In this document: piece by piece, positions 40,626-50,156 of the stretch
How the letters are laid out: each line of letters starts with the position of its first letter
Numbering within the stretch: position 1 is the first letter of the stretch
Notes under the pieces: model-generated
What the model saw: only the letters and a program-made list of their open reading frames with translations
The model's database searches: none
Told to the model about the DNA's origin: nothing
Translations under genes and position numbers: made by a program
Assembly (NCBI GenBank): GCA_035301265.1
Contig: DATGUP010000003.1
Span: 186,001-250,000, forward strand
DNA: 64,000 bases
Direction: 5' to 3'
Source: DATGUP01 sp035301265
GTDB lineage: Bacteria > Bacillota > Bacilli > Bacillales > Amphibacillaceae

Positions 40626-41957
40626 ATGATGGGAAATCGCTTTTTTCAGCGCATCACTTACGGATTGATACTAGCCATCATTATGGTGATGAATATAGCA
40701 CCAATAATTAAAGCAGATGAACAAGGAAGCGATCCGTTAGTGTATGTTATACCTGTTGAAAATGAGGTTGAACGCGGATTAGAAGCATTTATTTCACGGA
40801 CAACGACAGAAGCGACTGAAGAAAATGCAGACCATATTATTTTTGAAATTGATACCCCTGGAGGTCGGATCGATGCGGCCGGTACAATTGGTAAAATCCT
40901 GCAAAATCTGGATATATCAACTACTTCCTTTGTTGTGAGTGAAGCGTTGTCAGCAGGTTCTTATATCGCTTTAAACACCGATCATATTTTTATGACCCCG
41001 CAAGCAAGAATGGGAGCAAGCGGTGTGATCAATCAAGATGGTACGGCGGCTGACAAAAAGGCGCAATCAGCTTGGATTGCTGCTATGGAAAGCGCCGCTG
41101 AATCAAAAGGGAGAGATCCTTTGTATGCCAAGGCAATGGCCGACCCCGAAATCGATTTGCCGGAATACGGAGCGGAAAAGGGTAAGTATTTGACACTATC
41201 TCCTTCAGCTGCCGTTGAAGTTGCATACGCTGAAGGCATCGTAAATGATCAGGCCGCACTATTACAAGAATTAGGTTTGGAAAATGCTACAGTTGTTGAA
41301 ATGGAGACAACATTGGCTGAAGAACTGGCGCGTTTTTTAACCAATCCAGTTGTCATCCCGATTTTATTATCCGTTGCCAGCTTAGGGTTAATTGTTGAAT
41401 TGTATTCACCTGGTTTTGGTGTTCCTGGGACGATGGGGATTTTGGCTTTGCTTTTATTTTTTTATGGGCATGCCATTGCCGGATTTGCCGGTATGGAAGC
41501 TATTATTCTATTCGTTTTTGGCATTGTTTTAATCATAGCTGAATGGTTTGTCCCTGGTGGCATTGTCGGTCTTCTCGGTGTTGGCGCTATTATCGGTTCA
41601 TTATTTATGTCTGGTTATGATCTACGCCATATGACGCTGAGCATTGCCATCGCGTTAACGGTGACGATCGTTGTTTCCATGATCCTCTTTAAAATGATCG
41701 GACTTGAAAGAGGGCTATTCCGACACATTATTTTAAAGGATCGTACCTCAAGTGAATTAGGTTATGTATCCTCTGAAAATCGCCCAGAATGGATCGGTTT
41801 ACAAGGTATAGCTGCTACACCACTCAGACCATCTGGTACAGCAATTTTTGATGGAAAGAGGTTTGATGTTATATCTGAGGGGGGATTTATCGACAAAGAT
41901 AAACCAGTGGAAATTGTTAAAGTTGAAGGGATTCGCATTGTTGTTCGGGAATTGTAA
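40626..41957 (+). CDS. nfeD: NfeD-family membrane-bound serine protease-like protein (YqeZ)
   Basis: A 443-residue full-length NfeD1b protein. Signal or membrane segment (residues 8-30), a ClpP-fold domain with VIPVENEVERGLEAFISRTT, DTPGGRIDAAGTIGKIL and the serine in VSEALSAGSYIALN, then four or so membrane helices (about 240-345) and a C-terminal OB-fold domain. It works with the flotillin-like FloA next door, in membrane microdomains and antibiotic stress resistance. Two adjacent ATGs (40626, 40629) are possible. Confidence 0.92.
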   Translation: MMGNRFFQRITYGLILAIIMVMNIAPIIKADEQGSDPLVYVIPVENEVERGLEAFISRTTTEATEENADHIIFEIDTPGGRIDAAGTIGKILQNLDISTTSFVVSEALSAGSYIALNTDHIFMTPQARMGASGVINQDGTAADKKAQSAWIAAMESAAESKGRDPLYAKAMADPEIDLPEYGAEKGKYLTLSPSAAVEVAYAEGIVNDQAALLQELGLENATVVEMETTLAEELARFLTNPVVIPILLSVASLGLIVELYSPGFGVPGTMGILALLLFFYGHAIAGFAGMEAIILFVFGIVLIIAEWFVPGGIVGLLGVGAIIGSLFMSGYDLRHMTLSIAIALTVTIVVSMILFKMIGLERGLFRHIILKDRTSSELGYVSSENRPEWIGLQGIAATPLRPSGTAIFDGKRFDVISEGGFIDKDKPVEIVKVEGIRIVVREL

Positions 41958-42011
41958 ACGTTGAAGCTGGATCGTTTTACGTGATTACCGACGATATAGG
42001 GAGGATTAAAC

Positions 42012-43010
42012 ATGGCATTAGATATTTTGCCGCTTGTTATTATTGCAGTGATTTTGATTGCACTTGCTGTATTATTCACATTTATTCCAGTCACGTTATG
42101 GATTAGTGCGCTTGCAGCTGGTGTGAAAGTCGGAATTTTCCAACTTGTAGGTATGCGCTTGCGCCGAGTTATTCCATCCCGGGTAATTAAACCGTTGATC
42201 AAAGCGTATAAAGCAGGATTAGATGTTGCCACTCCACAGCTTGAAAGTCATTATCTAGCCGGTGGTAATGTAGATAGAGTTGTTAATGCGCTGATTGCAG
42301 CACATCGCGCGAACATCGAATTAACATTTGAGCGTGCAGCGGCGATCGATCTTGCTGGGCGGGACGTTTTAGAAGCCGTGCAAATGAGCGTCAATCCGAA
42401 AGTCATCGAGACACCATTTATCTCCGGTATTGCAATGGATGGGATCGAAGTTAAAGCAAAGGCACGTATAACAGTGCGGGCTAATATCGACCGGCTCGTC
42501 GGAGGTGCTGGTGAAGATACGGTGATCGCTCGAGTTGGAGAAGGAGTTGTCAGTACAATCGGGAGTTCTGATTCCCATAAACAAGTGTTGGAAAACCCTG
42601 ATTCCATTTCCCACAATGTGCTGAACAGGGGGTTAGATGCCGGAACAGCGTTTGAAATTCTTTCCATTGATATTGCTGATGTAGATATTGGCAAAAACAT
42701 TGGGGCTATCTTGCAGAGCGATCAAGCTGAGGCGGATAAAGAAATCGCTCAAGCTAAAGCGGAAGAAAGACGTGCTATGGCGGTTGCACAAGAACAGGAA
42801 ATGATGGCTAAAGTTCAAGAAATGCAAGCGCATGTTGTCGAAGCCGAAGCCGAAGTGCCTAAAGCACTCGCCGAAGCATTGCGTTCTGGTAATCTAGGTG
42901 TCATGGATTATATGCATTATAAAAACATCTCCGCTGATACAGAGATGCGTGATATGATCAGTAAGTTGCCTAAGGATGAACACGATCATGAGGACCACGA
43001 TGATCAATAG
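42012..43010 (+). CDS. floA: Flotillin-like protein FloA
   Basis: A 332-residue FloA (YqfA). One N-terminal hydrophobic hairpin (about 5-45), a PHB/SPFH-like domain (IDLAGRDVLEAVQMSVNPKV; VKAKARITVRANIDRLVGGA), and a helical Glu/Ala coiled-coil repeat (AQAKAEERRAMAVAQEQEMM; HVVEAEAEVPKALAEALRSG). It scaffolds bacterial functional membrane microdomains. The last ten residues are His/Asp/Glu-rich. It follows nfeD by 54 bases, as in B. subtilis. Confidence 0.95.
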   Translation: MALDILPLVIIAVILIALAVLFTFIPVTLWISALAAGVKVGIFQLVGMRLRRVIPSRVIKPLIKAYKAGLDVATPQLESHYLAGGNVDRVVNALIAAHRANIELTFERAAAIDLAGRDVLEAVQMSVNPKVIETPFISGIAMDGIEVKAKARITVRANIDRLVGGAGEDTVIARVGEGVVSTIGSSDSHKQVLENPDSISHNVLNRGLDAGTAFEILSIDIADVDIGKNIGAILQSDQAEADKEIAQAKAEERRAMAVAQEQEMMAKVQEMQAHVVEAEAEVPKALAEALRSGNLGVMDYMHYKNISADTEMRDMISKLPKDEHDHEDHDDQ

Positions 43011-43029
43011 GACAAAAAAGAGGGATAAG

Positions 43030-43446
43030 ATGGATTCGTTGTTCGAAATGATTGCATTCATTGGTATGTTGCTTATTTCTGGGGCATTTGGCCTGTTTAA
43101 ACAACGAATGAATAACAACCATAAGGAAGAAGAAACGGCGGCACAACAATCTTTACAACCAACGCCTCGAACCTCTTATGATCAGCATTTTTCCCAAGGG
43201 GGTGATCATACGTCAAAAACGCATCAAAACCGAAAAAGTGAGGAGATCGAGCACCGAGCGAAAACAATGGATAAGGGTCATAAAGCGATTGTAAACACTT
43301 CATCCGACGCTCAAATGCATCTGCCAAACATGAAGCAAAATCTAACACCCCAAGGACTTTTGAATGCGATTATCATGTCTGAGGTGCTCGGTCCACCGCG
43401 GGCTCAGAAACCGTATAAGAACATGAAGGTTAAACGAAGAAAATAA
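43030..43446 (+). CDS. Membrane-anchored hypothetical protein downstream of floA
   Basis: A 138-residue protein with one N-terminal membrane helix (about residues 5-22, FEMIAFIGMLLISGAFGLF), a long polar, probably disordered middle, and a conserved-looking C-terminus (LLNAIIMSEVLGPPRAQKPY). The start is ATG 43030 behind GAGGG; the longer frame overlaps floA. yqfB occupies this place in B. subtilis but is shorter, so equivalence is uncertain. Its context suggests a microdomain or envelope role. A terminator follows. Confidence 0.7.
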   Translation: MDSLFEMIAFIGMLLISGAFGLFKQRMNNNHKEEETAAQQSLQPTPRTSYDQHFSQGGDHTSKTHQNRKSEEIEHRAKTMDKGHKAIVNTSSDAQMHLPNMKQNLTPQGLLNAIIMSEVLGPPRAQKPYKNMKVKRRK

Positions 43447-43452
43447 ATGCTT

Positions 43453-43503
43453 AAGAAGTCATCACAAGCAGCAAAAGCCTGTTTTGTCGATGGCTTCTTT
43501 TTT
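43453..43503 (+). terminator. Intrinsic terminator between the floA operon and yqfC
   Basis: AAGAAGTCATC (43453-43463) pairs with GATGGCTTCTT (43489-43499; one G-T); the interior ACAAGCAG...CTGTTTTGT can extend the stem. T-tract follows to 43503. Confidence 0.85.
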
Positions 43504-43559
43504 GTTCTGATCTTATATTGTGATTCATACAAATAAGAAATAAGAGGGGGGATGCATCA

Positions 43560-43844
43560 TTGAAAAAACAGCACCAACATGTTCGTCCATGGTTGATCAA
43601 CTATCTTTCTCTCCCTTCCGATGTTGTCTTGGAACTGCCCCGGATAACAGTCATCGGTCAGATCCATGTATATATTGAAAATTATAAAAGCCTAAAATAC
43701 TTTTCTCATTCAGAACTAATATTGAAAGCTAATAAAGGCGATATCAAAATGGTTGGTTCTTCCTTCGTTTTAAAATTGATGCTACCAGAAGAGATATTAC
43801 TCGAAGGAAAAATTTCTGAAATCATCTTTTTGCCTGAATCATAA
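43560..43844 (+). CDS. yqfC: Sporulation protein YqfC
   Basis: A 94-residue YqfC. The family pattern is present: LSLPSDVVLELPRITVIGQI followed by VYIENYKSLKYFSHSELILK. The family is found only in endospore formers and is made in the mother cell under sigma-E in B. subtilis. TTG start at 43560 behind AAGAGGGGGG. A terminator directly upstream shows it starts a new transcript with yqfD. A CATACA lies at 43526, but no -35 at proper spacing was found. Confidence 0.9.
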   Translation: MKKQHQHVRPWLINYLSLPSDVVLELPRITVIGQIHVYIENYKSLKYFSHSELILKANKGDIKMVGSSFVLKLMLPEEILLEGKISEIIFLPES

Positions 43845-43866
43845 ACGTCAATAGGGGGAGGGGACA

Positions 43867-45072
43867 TTGAAACATATTCAAGGTTCATTTTTGACAGGGT
43901 TTGTTACGGTATTAGTGAAGGGAGCAAACCCGGAGCTTTTCTTTCAAAAATGTGTCCGGCACGGGATCGAAGTGTGGAACATGCAGAAAGAATCACAACA
44001 TGCCTGCTATGGTAATATTAAATTACAGCATGTTCCGCTGTTGAAGTCTTTAAAGCGCGGGACGAACTATAAATTGAAATTTGTTAAAAAAAGAGGATTT
44101 CCTTTTTATGTGAAACGATTCTTCAAAAATAAGCATATCATCATAGGACTTATTTTAAGCGCTCTATTTATTTTTTGGTTATCGAACATTGTATGGAAAG
44201 TCGAAATAACGGGTGTACCGAAAGAATTAGAAGAACAGATCAGCGAACGGCTGCATCACTATGGCATACATAGAGGGGCATGGGCACTGTCAATTGATTC
44301 ACCGGGTATCATTCAGAAAAAGTTGATTAATGATATACCAGAGCTTTTATGGATAGGTGTTCATAAAAAGGGGACAACTTTTATTCTAGAAGGTGTTGAA
44401 AAAATTGTCGTGGAAGAAGAGGAAGTGGACGGGCCGCGCAACTTGGTAGCCACTAAAAAAGGAGTCATTTCAAAGATGCATGTTTCTAAGGGAAAACCAC
44501 AAGTTGCTGTCGATGAATATGTCGAACCTGGCGATGTACTCGTATCGGGCAAGCTTGATTTGTCAGACGATGCAGACGATAAAAAAGAGCCGACATTGAT
44601 TGCGGCTGAGGGGGATATCCGTGCTCGAACTTGGTATGAGACGAGTGTCACTGTTCCTTTAGAAGTCAATTATGAAGTGTTGACTGGAGAAAGAAAAAGA
44701 AAGTATTTTATACAAATAGGAGCGGTTAAAGTACCTGTTTGGGGGTTTGGAAAGCCGGATTATGATGCTTTTCATCGAGAAAGCGACACGAGTGCACTCC
44801 ATTTTTTAAAATGGAAATTACCAATCAAATTCGATGTGACAACATTGAGTGAAAAAGAATATCGTAAAGTCGAGCGAACAAAAGATGAGGCGATTGACCA
44901 TGGCCTTGAGCAAGCCCGACGAGAATTACGGTTACAGCTTGGCCCTGATGCTGAAATTATCTCCGAAAAAATTTTGCATGATGTGACTGAGAATGGTAAA
45001 GTTAAATTAATCCTACATATGAATGTTGAAGAAGATATCGTTAAAAAAGAACCTATAAACCAAGGAGATTGA
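43867..45072 (+). CDS. yqfD: Sporulation protein YqfD (membrane protein)
   Basis: A 401-residue YqfD. It has a soluble N-terminal part resembling the first domain of SpoIV-type proteins, one membrane helix at about residues 95-113 (HIIIGLILSALFIFWLSNIV), and a large C-terminal domain (RLHHYGIHRGAWALSIDSPG; VEPGDVLVSGKLDLSDDADD). Required for efficient sporulation in B. subtilis. TTG start at 43867 behind GGGGGAGGGG. It is 22 bases after yqfC and overlaps the SD region of phoH. Confidence 0.92.
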   Translation: MKHIQGSFLTGFVTVLVKGANPELFFQKCVRHGIEVWNMQKESQHACYGNIKLQHVPLLKSLKRGTNYKLKFVKKRGFPFYVKRFFKNKHIIIGLILSALFIFWLSNIVWKVEITGVPKELEEQISERLHHYGIHRGAWALSIDSPGIIQKKLINDIPELLWIGVHKKGTTFILEGVEKIVVEEEEVDGPRNLVATKKGVISKMHVSKGKPQVAVDEYVEPGDVLVSGKLDLSDDADDKKEPTLIAAEGDIRARTWYETSVTVPLEVNYEVLTGERKRKYFIQIGAVKVPVWGFGKPDYDAFHRESDTSALHFLKWKLPIKFDVTTLSEKEYRKVERTKDEAIDHGLEQARRELRLQLGPDAEIISEKILHDVTENGKVKLILHMNVEEDIVKKEPINQGD

Positions 45073-45074
45073 TT

Positions 45075-46037
45075 ATGCCGGAAAATTTGCATGAAATTGA
45101 TTTGCAGTTATCAACCCCTAACGAAGCGTTAGCGTTGTTTGGCAATAATGATAAACATTTAAAACAAATTGAAGAGCAATTGCATGTTTCCATCGTTACA
45201 AGAGGTGAAAAAGTAGGTGTCTCGGGTACGCGCGAAGACAGAGCTCTTGTTGAGGATGTTTTAGGCGCTCTTTTGTCAGTCATCAAAAAAGGATTGGCGA
45301 TTTCTGAACGCGATGTTGCCTACGCAGTGGATTTAGCAAAATCGGGTAAGATCAGCCAGTTTGAAACATTGTTTGAAGATGAAATCACCCGAAATGCTAA
45401 AGGAAAGCCGATCCGTGTCAAAACATTAGGGCAAAAACAGTATGTTTCCGCTATTAAGTCTCATGATCTTGTGTTTGGCATAGGTCCAGCCGGAACCGGA
45501 AAAACATATCTTGCCATCGTTATGGCCGTTCGTGCTTTGAAAAACAATCGGGTTAAACGCATCATTTTAACCCGTCCGGCTGTCGAAGCAGGGGAGAGTC
45601 TCGGCTTTTTACCTGGAGATTTGCAAGAAAAAGTGGATCCGTATTTGCGTCCACTGTATGATGCGCTTCATGATGTCTTAGGTGTTGAACATACAATGCG
45701 ACTGATTGAAAGGGAGACGATCGAAATTGCGCCTCTTGCCTATATGCGCGGACGTACACTCGATGATGCCTTTGTCATTTTAGATGAATCACAAAATACA
45801 ACGCCTGAGCAAATGAAAATGTTTTTAACTCGTCTCGGCTTTGGCTCTAAAATGGTTGTAACAGGTGATATCACTCAAATTGATTTACCAAAAGGTGTTA
45901 CATCTGGTCTTCGTATAGCTAGTCAGCTATTAACATCGGTAAAAGGTATCTCTTTTGTTTATTTAGACGAAACAGATGTGATCAGACACCCGCTTGTTCA
46001 ACGTATCATTGATGCCTATGACCAAACGTCTAAGTAA
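45075..46037 (+). CDS. phoH: PhoH-like ATPase
   Basis: A 320-residue PhoH-like protein (YqfE/PhoL). N-terminal KH-like region, then the ATPase with Walker A GIGPAGTGKTYLAIV near residue 137, RPAVEAGESLGFLPGDLQEK, and Walker B AFVILDESQNTTPEQMKMFL. Often paired with ybeY, and thought to act in RNA metabolism. AAGGAG at 45062-45067 fits ATG 45075; a TTG at 45069 is too close. Next comes pgpH. Confidence 0.94.
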   Translation: MPENLHEIDLQLSTPNEALALFGNNDKHLKQIEEQLHVSIVTRGEKVGVSGTREDRALVEDVLGALLSVIKKGLAISERDVAYAVDLAKSGKISQFETLFEDEITRNAKGKPIRVKTLGQKQYVSAIKSHDLVFGIGPAGTGKTYLAIVMAVRALKNNRVKRIILTRPAVEAGESLGFLPGDLQEKVDPYLRPLYDALHDVLGVEHTMRLIERETIEIAPLAYMRGRTLDDAFVILDESQNTTPEQMKMFLTRLGFGSKMVVTGDITQIDLPKGVTSGLRIASQLLTSVKGISFVYLDETDVIRHPLVQRIIDAYDQTSK

Positions 46038-46075
46038 TCGCTCTATTCCCTTTAAAATGACACGGGGTGTTTACG

Positions 46076-48205
46076 TTGAAAAATGCGTTGCAAAAAATCG
46101 CAAGTATGATAAAACCTATCGATACCGACCGGCTTATGAAAGCTGTTTCGATTGGTTTATTAGGTATCTTTTTTTTCCTTGTAACGATGAGTAACGTTTA
46201 TACAGAAACATATGATATTGAACGATTTGCCCCCGCTAAAGAGACAATTCGCTCCCCCATAACAGTGGAAAATGAGCAAGAAACCGAACGGAAAGTCCGG
46301 GAAACTGTACAATCAGTTGAAGACCGTTTTACGATATCGGATGAAATAACAGACGAGCGATTGGCCTATATCGAAGAAATTTTTGCTGCGGTCACAAAAA
46401 TAGAAAATGAAACATCAGAAGCAGACGATGGTGAGGCTGCTCAAATGACGCATCCGGAAAAAGTGGAGCAGCTTAAACAAATGCTGTCGCAGGAGATCAC
46501 AGATTTTATCAGTGACAAAACAATCTATCAACTTCTTGAAATGACAGCTGATGAGCGTTCTTTAGCCGCAAAAGAGCTCATGCCTATTTTGACAAACGTA
46601 TTGGAAAAAGGTGTGCGTGTTGAAAATATTCAAACAGCTCGGGAAGAAGTTAAACAAACGATGGAATATACAGACCTTGACAATCACTTAGTTAAGGTGT
46701 TAGAGGACTTAACTGACTTTGCCATTGTGGAAAATGCTTTTTATGATCCGGACAAAACAATGGACGCGCGCAAAGAAGCAGCTAGTCGTGTTGAACCTGT
46801 CGTCATCAGAGCGGGTGAAATCATCGTTCGCGAAGGTCAGACCATCACAAATGAAATTTATGAAGAACTGCGGCTCGTCGGTCTTCTCAATAAAGAGCGC
46901 AGCGCATTTCCGCTCATCGGCTTAGCTTTATTGATTCTCTTAATCATGGGTGTGATTGGCCATGAATTGAACGTTATGGCTAAACAAGGGCAATTGGATA
47001 AACGAATAGTCGCGTCCATTTTTTTAATCAGTATACTTGTCATTGGTTTAATGAAAATCGTCAGTCTATTTACGACACAAGTGAACCAATTGTTTTATGT
47101 TGTCCCAGTGGCAACCGGTGTTCTCCTGATCAAACAACTGTTAAATGAACGGATGGCGATTGTCTTAACCGGGGTGTATGCCGTTTTAGGAAGCATGATT
47201 TTCAATGGAGAAATATCCGGTTCGTTAAATTTTGCAGCAGGCATTTATTTCTTTTTTTCACAGTTAGGCGCAATCGTTTTCCTTACGAATAGCAAAGATC
47301 GGCTTGCCATTGTTAAAGCAGGAGTTGGCACGTCATTTGTCAACATTATAACTATACTCTTATTTTTATTCCTGTCTTTTGAAAAATATTCATGGACAGA
47401 TTTATTGATCCAATCGGGCTATGGAGTCACCTCATCACTTTTGTCGGCCATTCTTACCATTGGACTTCTGCCGTTTTTTGAAACGGTCCTTGGTATTTTA
47501 ACTGATATGAAGCTGCTCGCTTTATCAAATCCAAACCAACCGCTTCTTCGTAAAATTTTGACCGAAGCGCCGGGAACGTATCATCACTCGGTGATGGTCG
47601 CTAATCTGAGCGAAGCAGCGTGTGAAGCCATCGGAGCTAATGGGCTTTTGGCGAGAGTTGGGGCATACTATCACGACATTGGAAAAACAAGAAAACCGCA
47701 GTATTTTATTGAAAATCAAATGAATGGAAACAATCCGCACGATGTGCTCGATCCGCGTGAGAGTGCGGAAATGATTATCAGCCACCCTTATGATGGAGCT
47801 GCCATGTTAAAAGAACACCGTCTGCCTAAAGAAATAGTTGCTATCGCTGAACAACATCACGGCACAACTTTATTGAAATACTTTTATCATAAAGAACAAG
47901 AAATGAATCAACATACTAACGAAGCCAACTATCGTTACCCAGGACCCAAACCCAGAACAAAGGAAGCGGCGATTGTCTGTATTTGTGATGCTGTGGAAGC
48001 TGCCGTTCGGTCAATGAAACAGCCAACAGAGGAAAAAATTGAAGAAATTGTATCATCCATTGTGAACGATCGGTTAATGGACGGGCAGTTTAATGAAAGT
48101 CCGCTGAAGTTGAATGAGCTCAATCGGGTTCACGCCGCTATTTGTGAAGCCTTAAAGGGGATGTTTCATTCCCGAATTCAATACCCGATGAAGGAGGCAA
48201 AATAA
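46076..48205 (+). CDS. pgpH: Cyclic di-AMP phosphodiesterase PgpH (7TMR-HD)
   Basis: A 709-residue 7TMR-HD protein. One N-terminal helix, an extracellular 7TMR-HDED domain (about 50-275, very acidic), seven membrane helices (about 280-470), and a cytoplasmic HD domain with HHSVMVANLSEAACEAIGAN, YYHDIGKTRKPQYF and AIAEQHHGTTLLKYF. PgpH hydrolyses c-di-AMP and so affects potassium and osmotic balance. TTG 46076 has GGGGTG seven bases upstream; GTG 46067 overlaps that SD. Confidence 0.94.
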   Translation: MKNALQKIASMIKPIDTDRLMKAVSIGLLGIFFFLVTMSNVYTETYDIERFAPAKETIRSPITVENEQETERKVRETVQSVEDRFTISDEITDERLAYIEEIFAAVTKIENETSEADDGEAAQMTHPEKVEQLKQMLSQEITDFISDKTIYQLLEMTADERSLAAKELMPILTNVLEKGVRVENIQTAREEVKQTMEYTDLDNHLVKVLEDLTDFAIVENAFYDPDKTMDARKEAASRVEPVVIRAGEIIVREGQTITNEIYEELRLVGLLNKERSAFPLIGLALLILLIMGVIGHELNVMAKQGQLDKRIVASIFLISILVIGLMKIVSLFTTQVNQLFYVVPVATGVLLIKQLLNERMAIVLTGVYAVLGSMIFNGEISGSLNFAAGIYFFFSQLGAIVFLTNSKDRLAIVKAGVGTSFVNIITILLFLFLSFEKYSWTDLLIQSGYGVTSSLLSAILTIGLLPFFETVLGILTDMKLLALSNPNQPLLRKILTEAPGTYHHSVMVANLSEAACEAIGANGLLARVGAYYHDIGKTRKPQYFIENQMNGNNPHDVLDPRESAEMIISHPYDGAAMLKEHRLPKEIVAIAEQHHGTTLLKYFYHKEQEMNQHTNEANYRYPGPKPRTKEAAIVCICDAVEAAVRSMKQPTEEKIEEIVSSIVNDRLMDGQFNESPLKLNELNRVHAAICEALKGMFHSRIQYPMKEAK

Positions 48206-48206
48206 A

Positions 48207-48671
48207 ATGCACATTGATTTTCATGACAAAACAAAGTGTGTATCGGCCGATATAGTCAATTTGATACAACGTCTTTTGTTATACGCGGCGGAAAAGGAAG
48301 CAGTATCTCAGCAAGCGGAAATGTCGATTAATTTTGTACGCAATAAAGAGATTCAAGAGTTGAACCGTAACTACCGACAACAAAATAAGCCGACCGACGT
48401 CATCTCATTTGCCCTGCAAGATCATGTTGAAGAGGACATTCATATCATTAATGAGGATATACCGCTATCGTTAGGTGATATTGTCATTTCTGTTGATAAA
48501 GCTCAAGAACAGGCTGCTGCATACGGTCATTCTTTGCAAAGAGAACTGTGCTTTTTGGCTGTTCACGGCTTTCTTCATTTGCTAGGCTATGACCATGAGA
48601 ATAAAGAAGACGAGCGTGTGATGTTTCAAAAACAAAAGCAGTTATTGGATGCGTTTGATATTGGCCGGTAA
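48207..48671 (+). CDS. ybeY: Endoribonuclease YbeY / rRNA maturation factor
   Basis: A 154-residue YbeY (UPF0054). The zinc motif HGFLHLLGYDHENKED (His-x3-His-x5-His) is intact, as is the RNYRQQNKPTDVISFALQ segment. It matures 16S rRNA 3' ends and acts in ribosome quality control. GAAGGAGGCAAAATAA precedes ATG 48207. It overlaps the dgkA frame at its end. Confidence 0.95.
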   Translation: MHIDFHDKTKCVSADIVNLIQRLLLYAAEKEAVSQQAEMSINFVRNKEIQELNRNYRQQNKPTDVISFALQDHVEEDIHIINEDIPLSLGDIVISVDKAQEQAAAYGHSLQRELCFLAVHGFLHLLGYDHENKEDERVMFQKQKQLLDAFDIGR

Positions 48672-49023
48672 AAAGGGAAAATGGACCATCGGCTTCTCCT
48701 TTGCATGGCATGGCCTTGCGTTCATGTTGAAAACCGAACGGAATTTTCGTATTCATCTTACAGTTGCTCTTCTTGTCGTGATTAGTAGTTATTTTTTCCA
48801 ACTCACAAAAGTGGAATGGCTATTTGTCATATTTTCTATCGGAATTGTGCTTGTTTCGGAAATATTTAATACGACGGTTGAAAAAACGATCGATTACATT
48901 CAACCGGATATACATCCTGCCGCTAAGCAAATTAAAGATGCGGCTGCAGGTGGGGTTCTTGTAGCGGCCATAACAGCTGCGATAATCGGAATCATCATTT
49001 TTTTACCAAAAATTTTTTCATGA
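48649..49023 (+). CDS. dgkA: Undecaprenol/diacylglycerol kinase DgkA
   Basis: A 124-residue small membrane kinase. Three helices, with the catalytic ERNFRIHLTVALLVVISSYF, LVSEIFNTTVEKTIDYIQPD and AAKQIKDAAAGGVLVAAITA motifs. In Firmicutes the enzyme mainly phosphorylates undecaprenol. The start is uncertain: ATG 48649 lies inside the ybeY end, and TTG 48655 or 48661 are alternatives; none has a clear SD, suggesting coupling. B. subtilis has cdd next; here era follows. Confidence 0.92.
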   Translation: MRLILAGKKGKWTIGFSFAWHGLAFMLKTERNFRIHLTVALLVVISSYFFQLTKVEWLFVIFSIGIVLVSEIFNTTVEKTIDYIQPDIHPAAKQIKDAAAGGVLVAAITAAIIGIIIFLPKIFS

Positions 49024-49061
49024 GAAGAAGGCTTTACCCTCGAAAGAATTTTATGTCATTT

Positions 49062-49085
49062 ATCGTGGGAAACGACGATCTTTTT
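49062..49085 (+). terminator. Weak terminator-like hairpin after dgkA
   Basis: ATCGT (49062-49066) and ACGAT (49075-49079) with an 8-base loop, then C and five T. A TATGAT near 49128 further on may be the -10 of an era promoter. Confidence 0.35.
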
Positions 49086-49158
49086 AGAATGTTTGTCGAA
49101 TGTATGAAAACGGCTTGTTTTTGTAGTATGATAATAGAACAACTATGGAGGCTGCATC

Positions 49159-50061
49159 ATGACGAATGAGTTCAGATCCGGATTCATTGCTATCGTCGGT
49201 AGACCTAACGTCGGTAAGTCGACATTTATGAATCATGTCATCGGCGAAAAAATTGCCATCACAAGCGATAAGCCACAAACAACTCGGAATAAAATTCAAG
49301 GTGTGTTAACCGAAGACGACACGCAAATGGTATTTATCGATACGCCCGGTATCCATAAACCGAAGCATCAATTAGGCGATTATATGGTAAAAGTAGCACA
49401 AAATACGTTCAATGAGGTCGATTTGATTTTATTTATGGTGAATGCTTATGAAGGTTATGGCAGAGGCGATCAATTTATCATCGACCGTTTAGAAACGATT
49501 AACACACCGGTGTTTTTAGTTATCAATAAAATCGATTTAATGCACCCTAATGATTTGCTCCCCTTAATTGATCTATACAAAGACAAGTTAGACTTCCAAG
49601 AAATTGTGCCGATTTCGGCATTGAAAAATGACGATGTAGCCCATTTGCTCAACGTATTAAAACAATATTTACCACAGGGACCAAAATACTATCCCGATGA
49701 CATGCTGACGGACCACCCGGAACAATTTATTATTAGTGAACTCATCCGGGAAAAAGTTTTGCAATTGACCGAGGAGGAAATCCCCCATTCCATCGCTGTT
49801 TTTCTTGAGCAAATGGAAAAAAGGCGCAATGATACGGTTTATATTCAAGCAGTGATTGTGACGGAGCGCCCATCACAAAAAGGGATTTTAATCGGTAAAC
49901 GCGGACGCATGTTAAAAAAAGTAGGTCAAAAAGCGCGAAGGGATATCGAACATTTGCTAGGTAGCCATGTCTATCTCGATCTGTGGGTTAAGGTGCAAAA
50001 AGGTTGGCGCAACAAGCAAATGTTGTTACGAGAACTCGGGTTCAACAACGAGGAATCCTAG
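49159..50061 (+). CDS. era: GTPase Era
   Basis: A 300-residue Era, which binds the 3' end of 16S rRNA during 30S assembly. G1 GRPNVGKSTF, G2 TTRNKIQGV, G3 IDTPGIHKPKH, G4 INKIDL; C-terminal KH domain with GILIGKRGRMLKKVGQKARR. GGAGGC precedes ATG 49159. It lies between dgkA and yqzL-recO. Confidence 0.97.
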   Translation: MTNEFRSGFIAIVGRPNVGKSTFMNHVIGEKIAITSDKPQTTRNKIQGVLTEDDTQMVFIDTPGIHKPKHQLGDYMVKVAQNTFNEVDLILFMVNAYEGYGRGDQFIIDRLETINTPVFLVINKIDLMHPNDLLPLIDLYKDKLDFQEIVPISALKNDDVAHLLNVLKQYLPQGPKYYPDDMLTDHPEQFIISELIREKVLQLTEEEIPHSIAVFLEQMEKRRNDTVYIQAVIVTERPSQKGILIGKRGRMLKKVGQKARRDIEHLLGSHVYLDLWVKVQKGWRNKQMLLRELGFNNEES

Positions 50062-50156
50062 ACATGGTAAATTTTAATACTAATGATTTTATCATCTGCG
50101 GTCATTCTAATAAATGAACTGTATGTTAAAAACAAAACAGAAAGGCGGGGTTTCTT

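Noticed and set aside
43505..43534. Possible sigma-E promoter before yqfC (CATACA at 43526)
   Set aside because: The -10-like word fits, but the nearest ATATT is only six bases upstream and no -35 lies at 14-15 bases.
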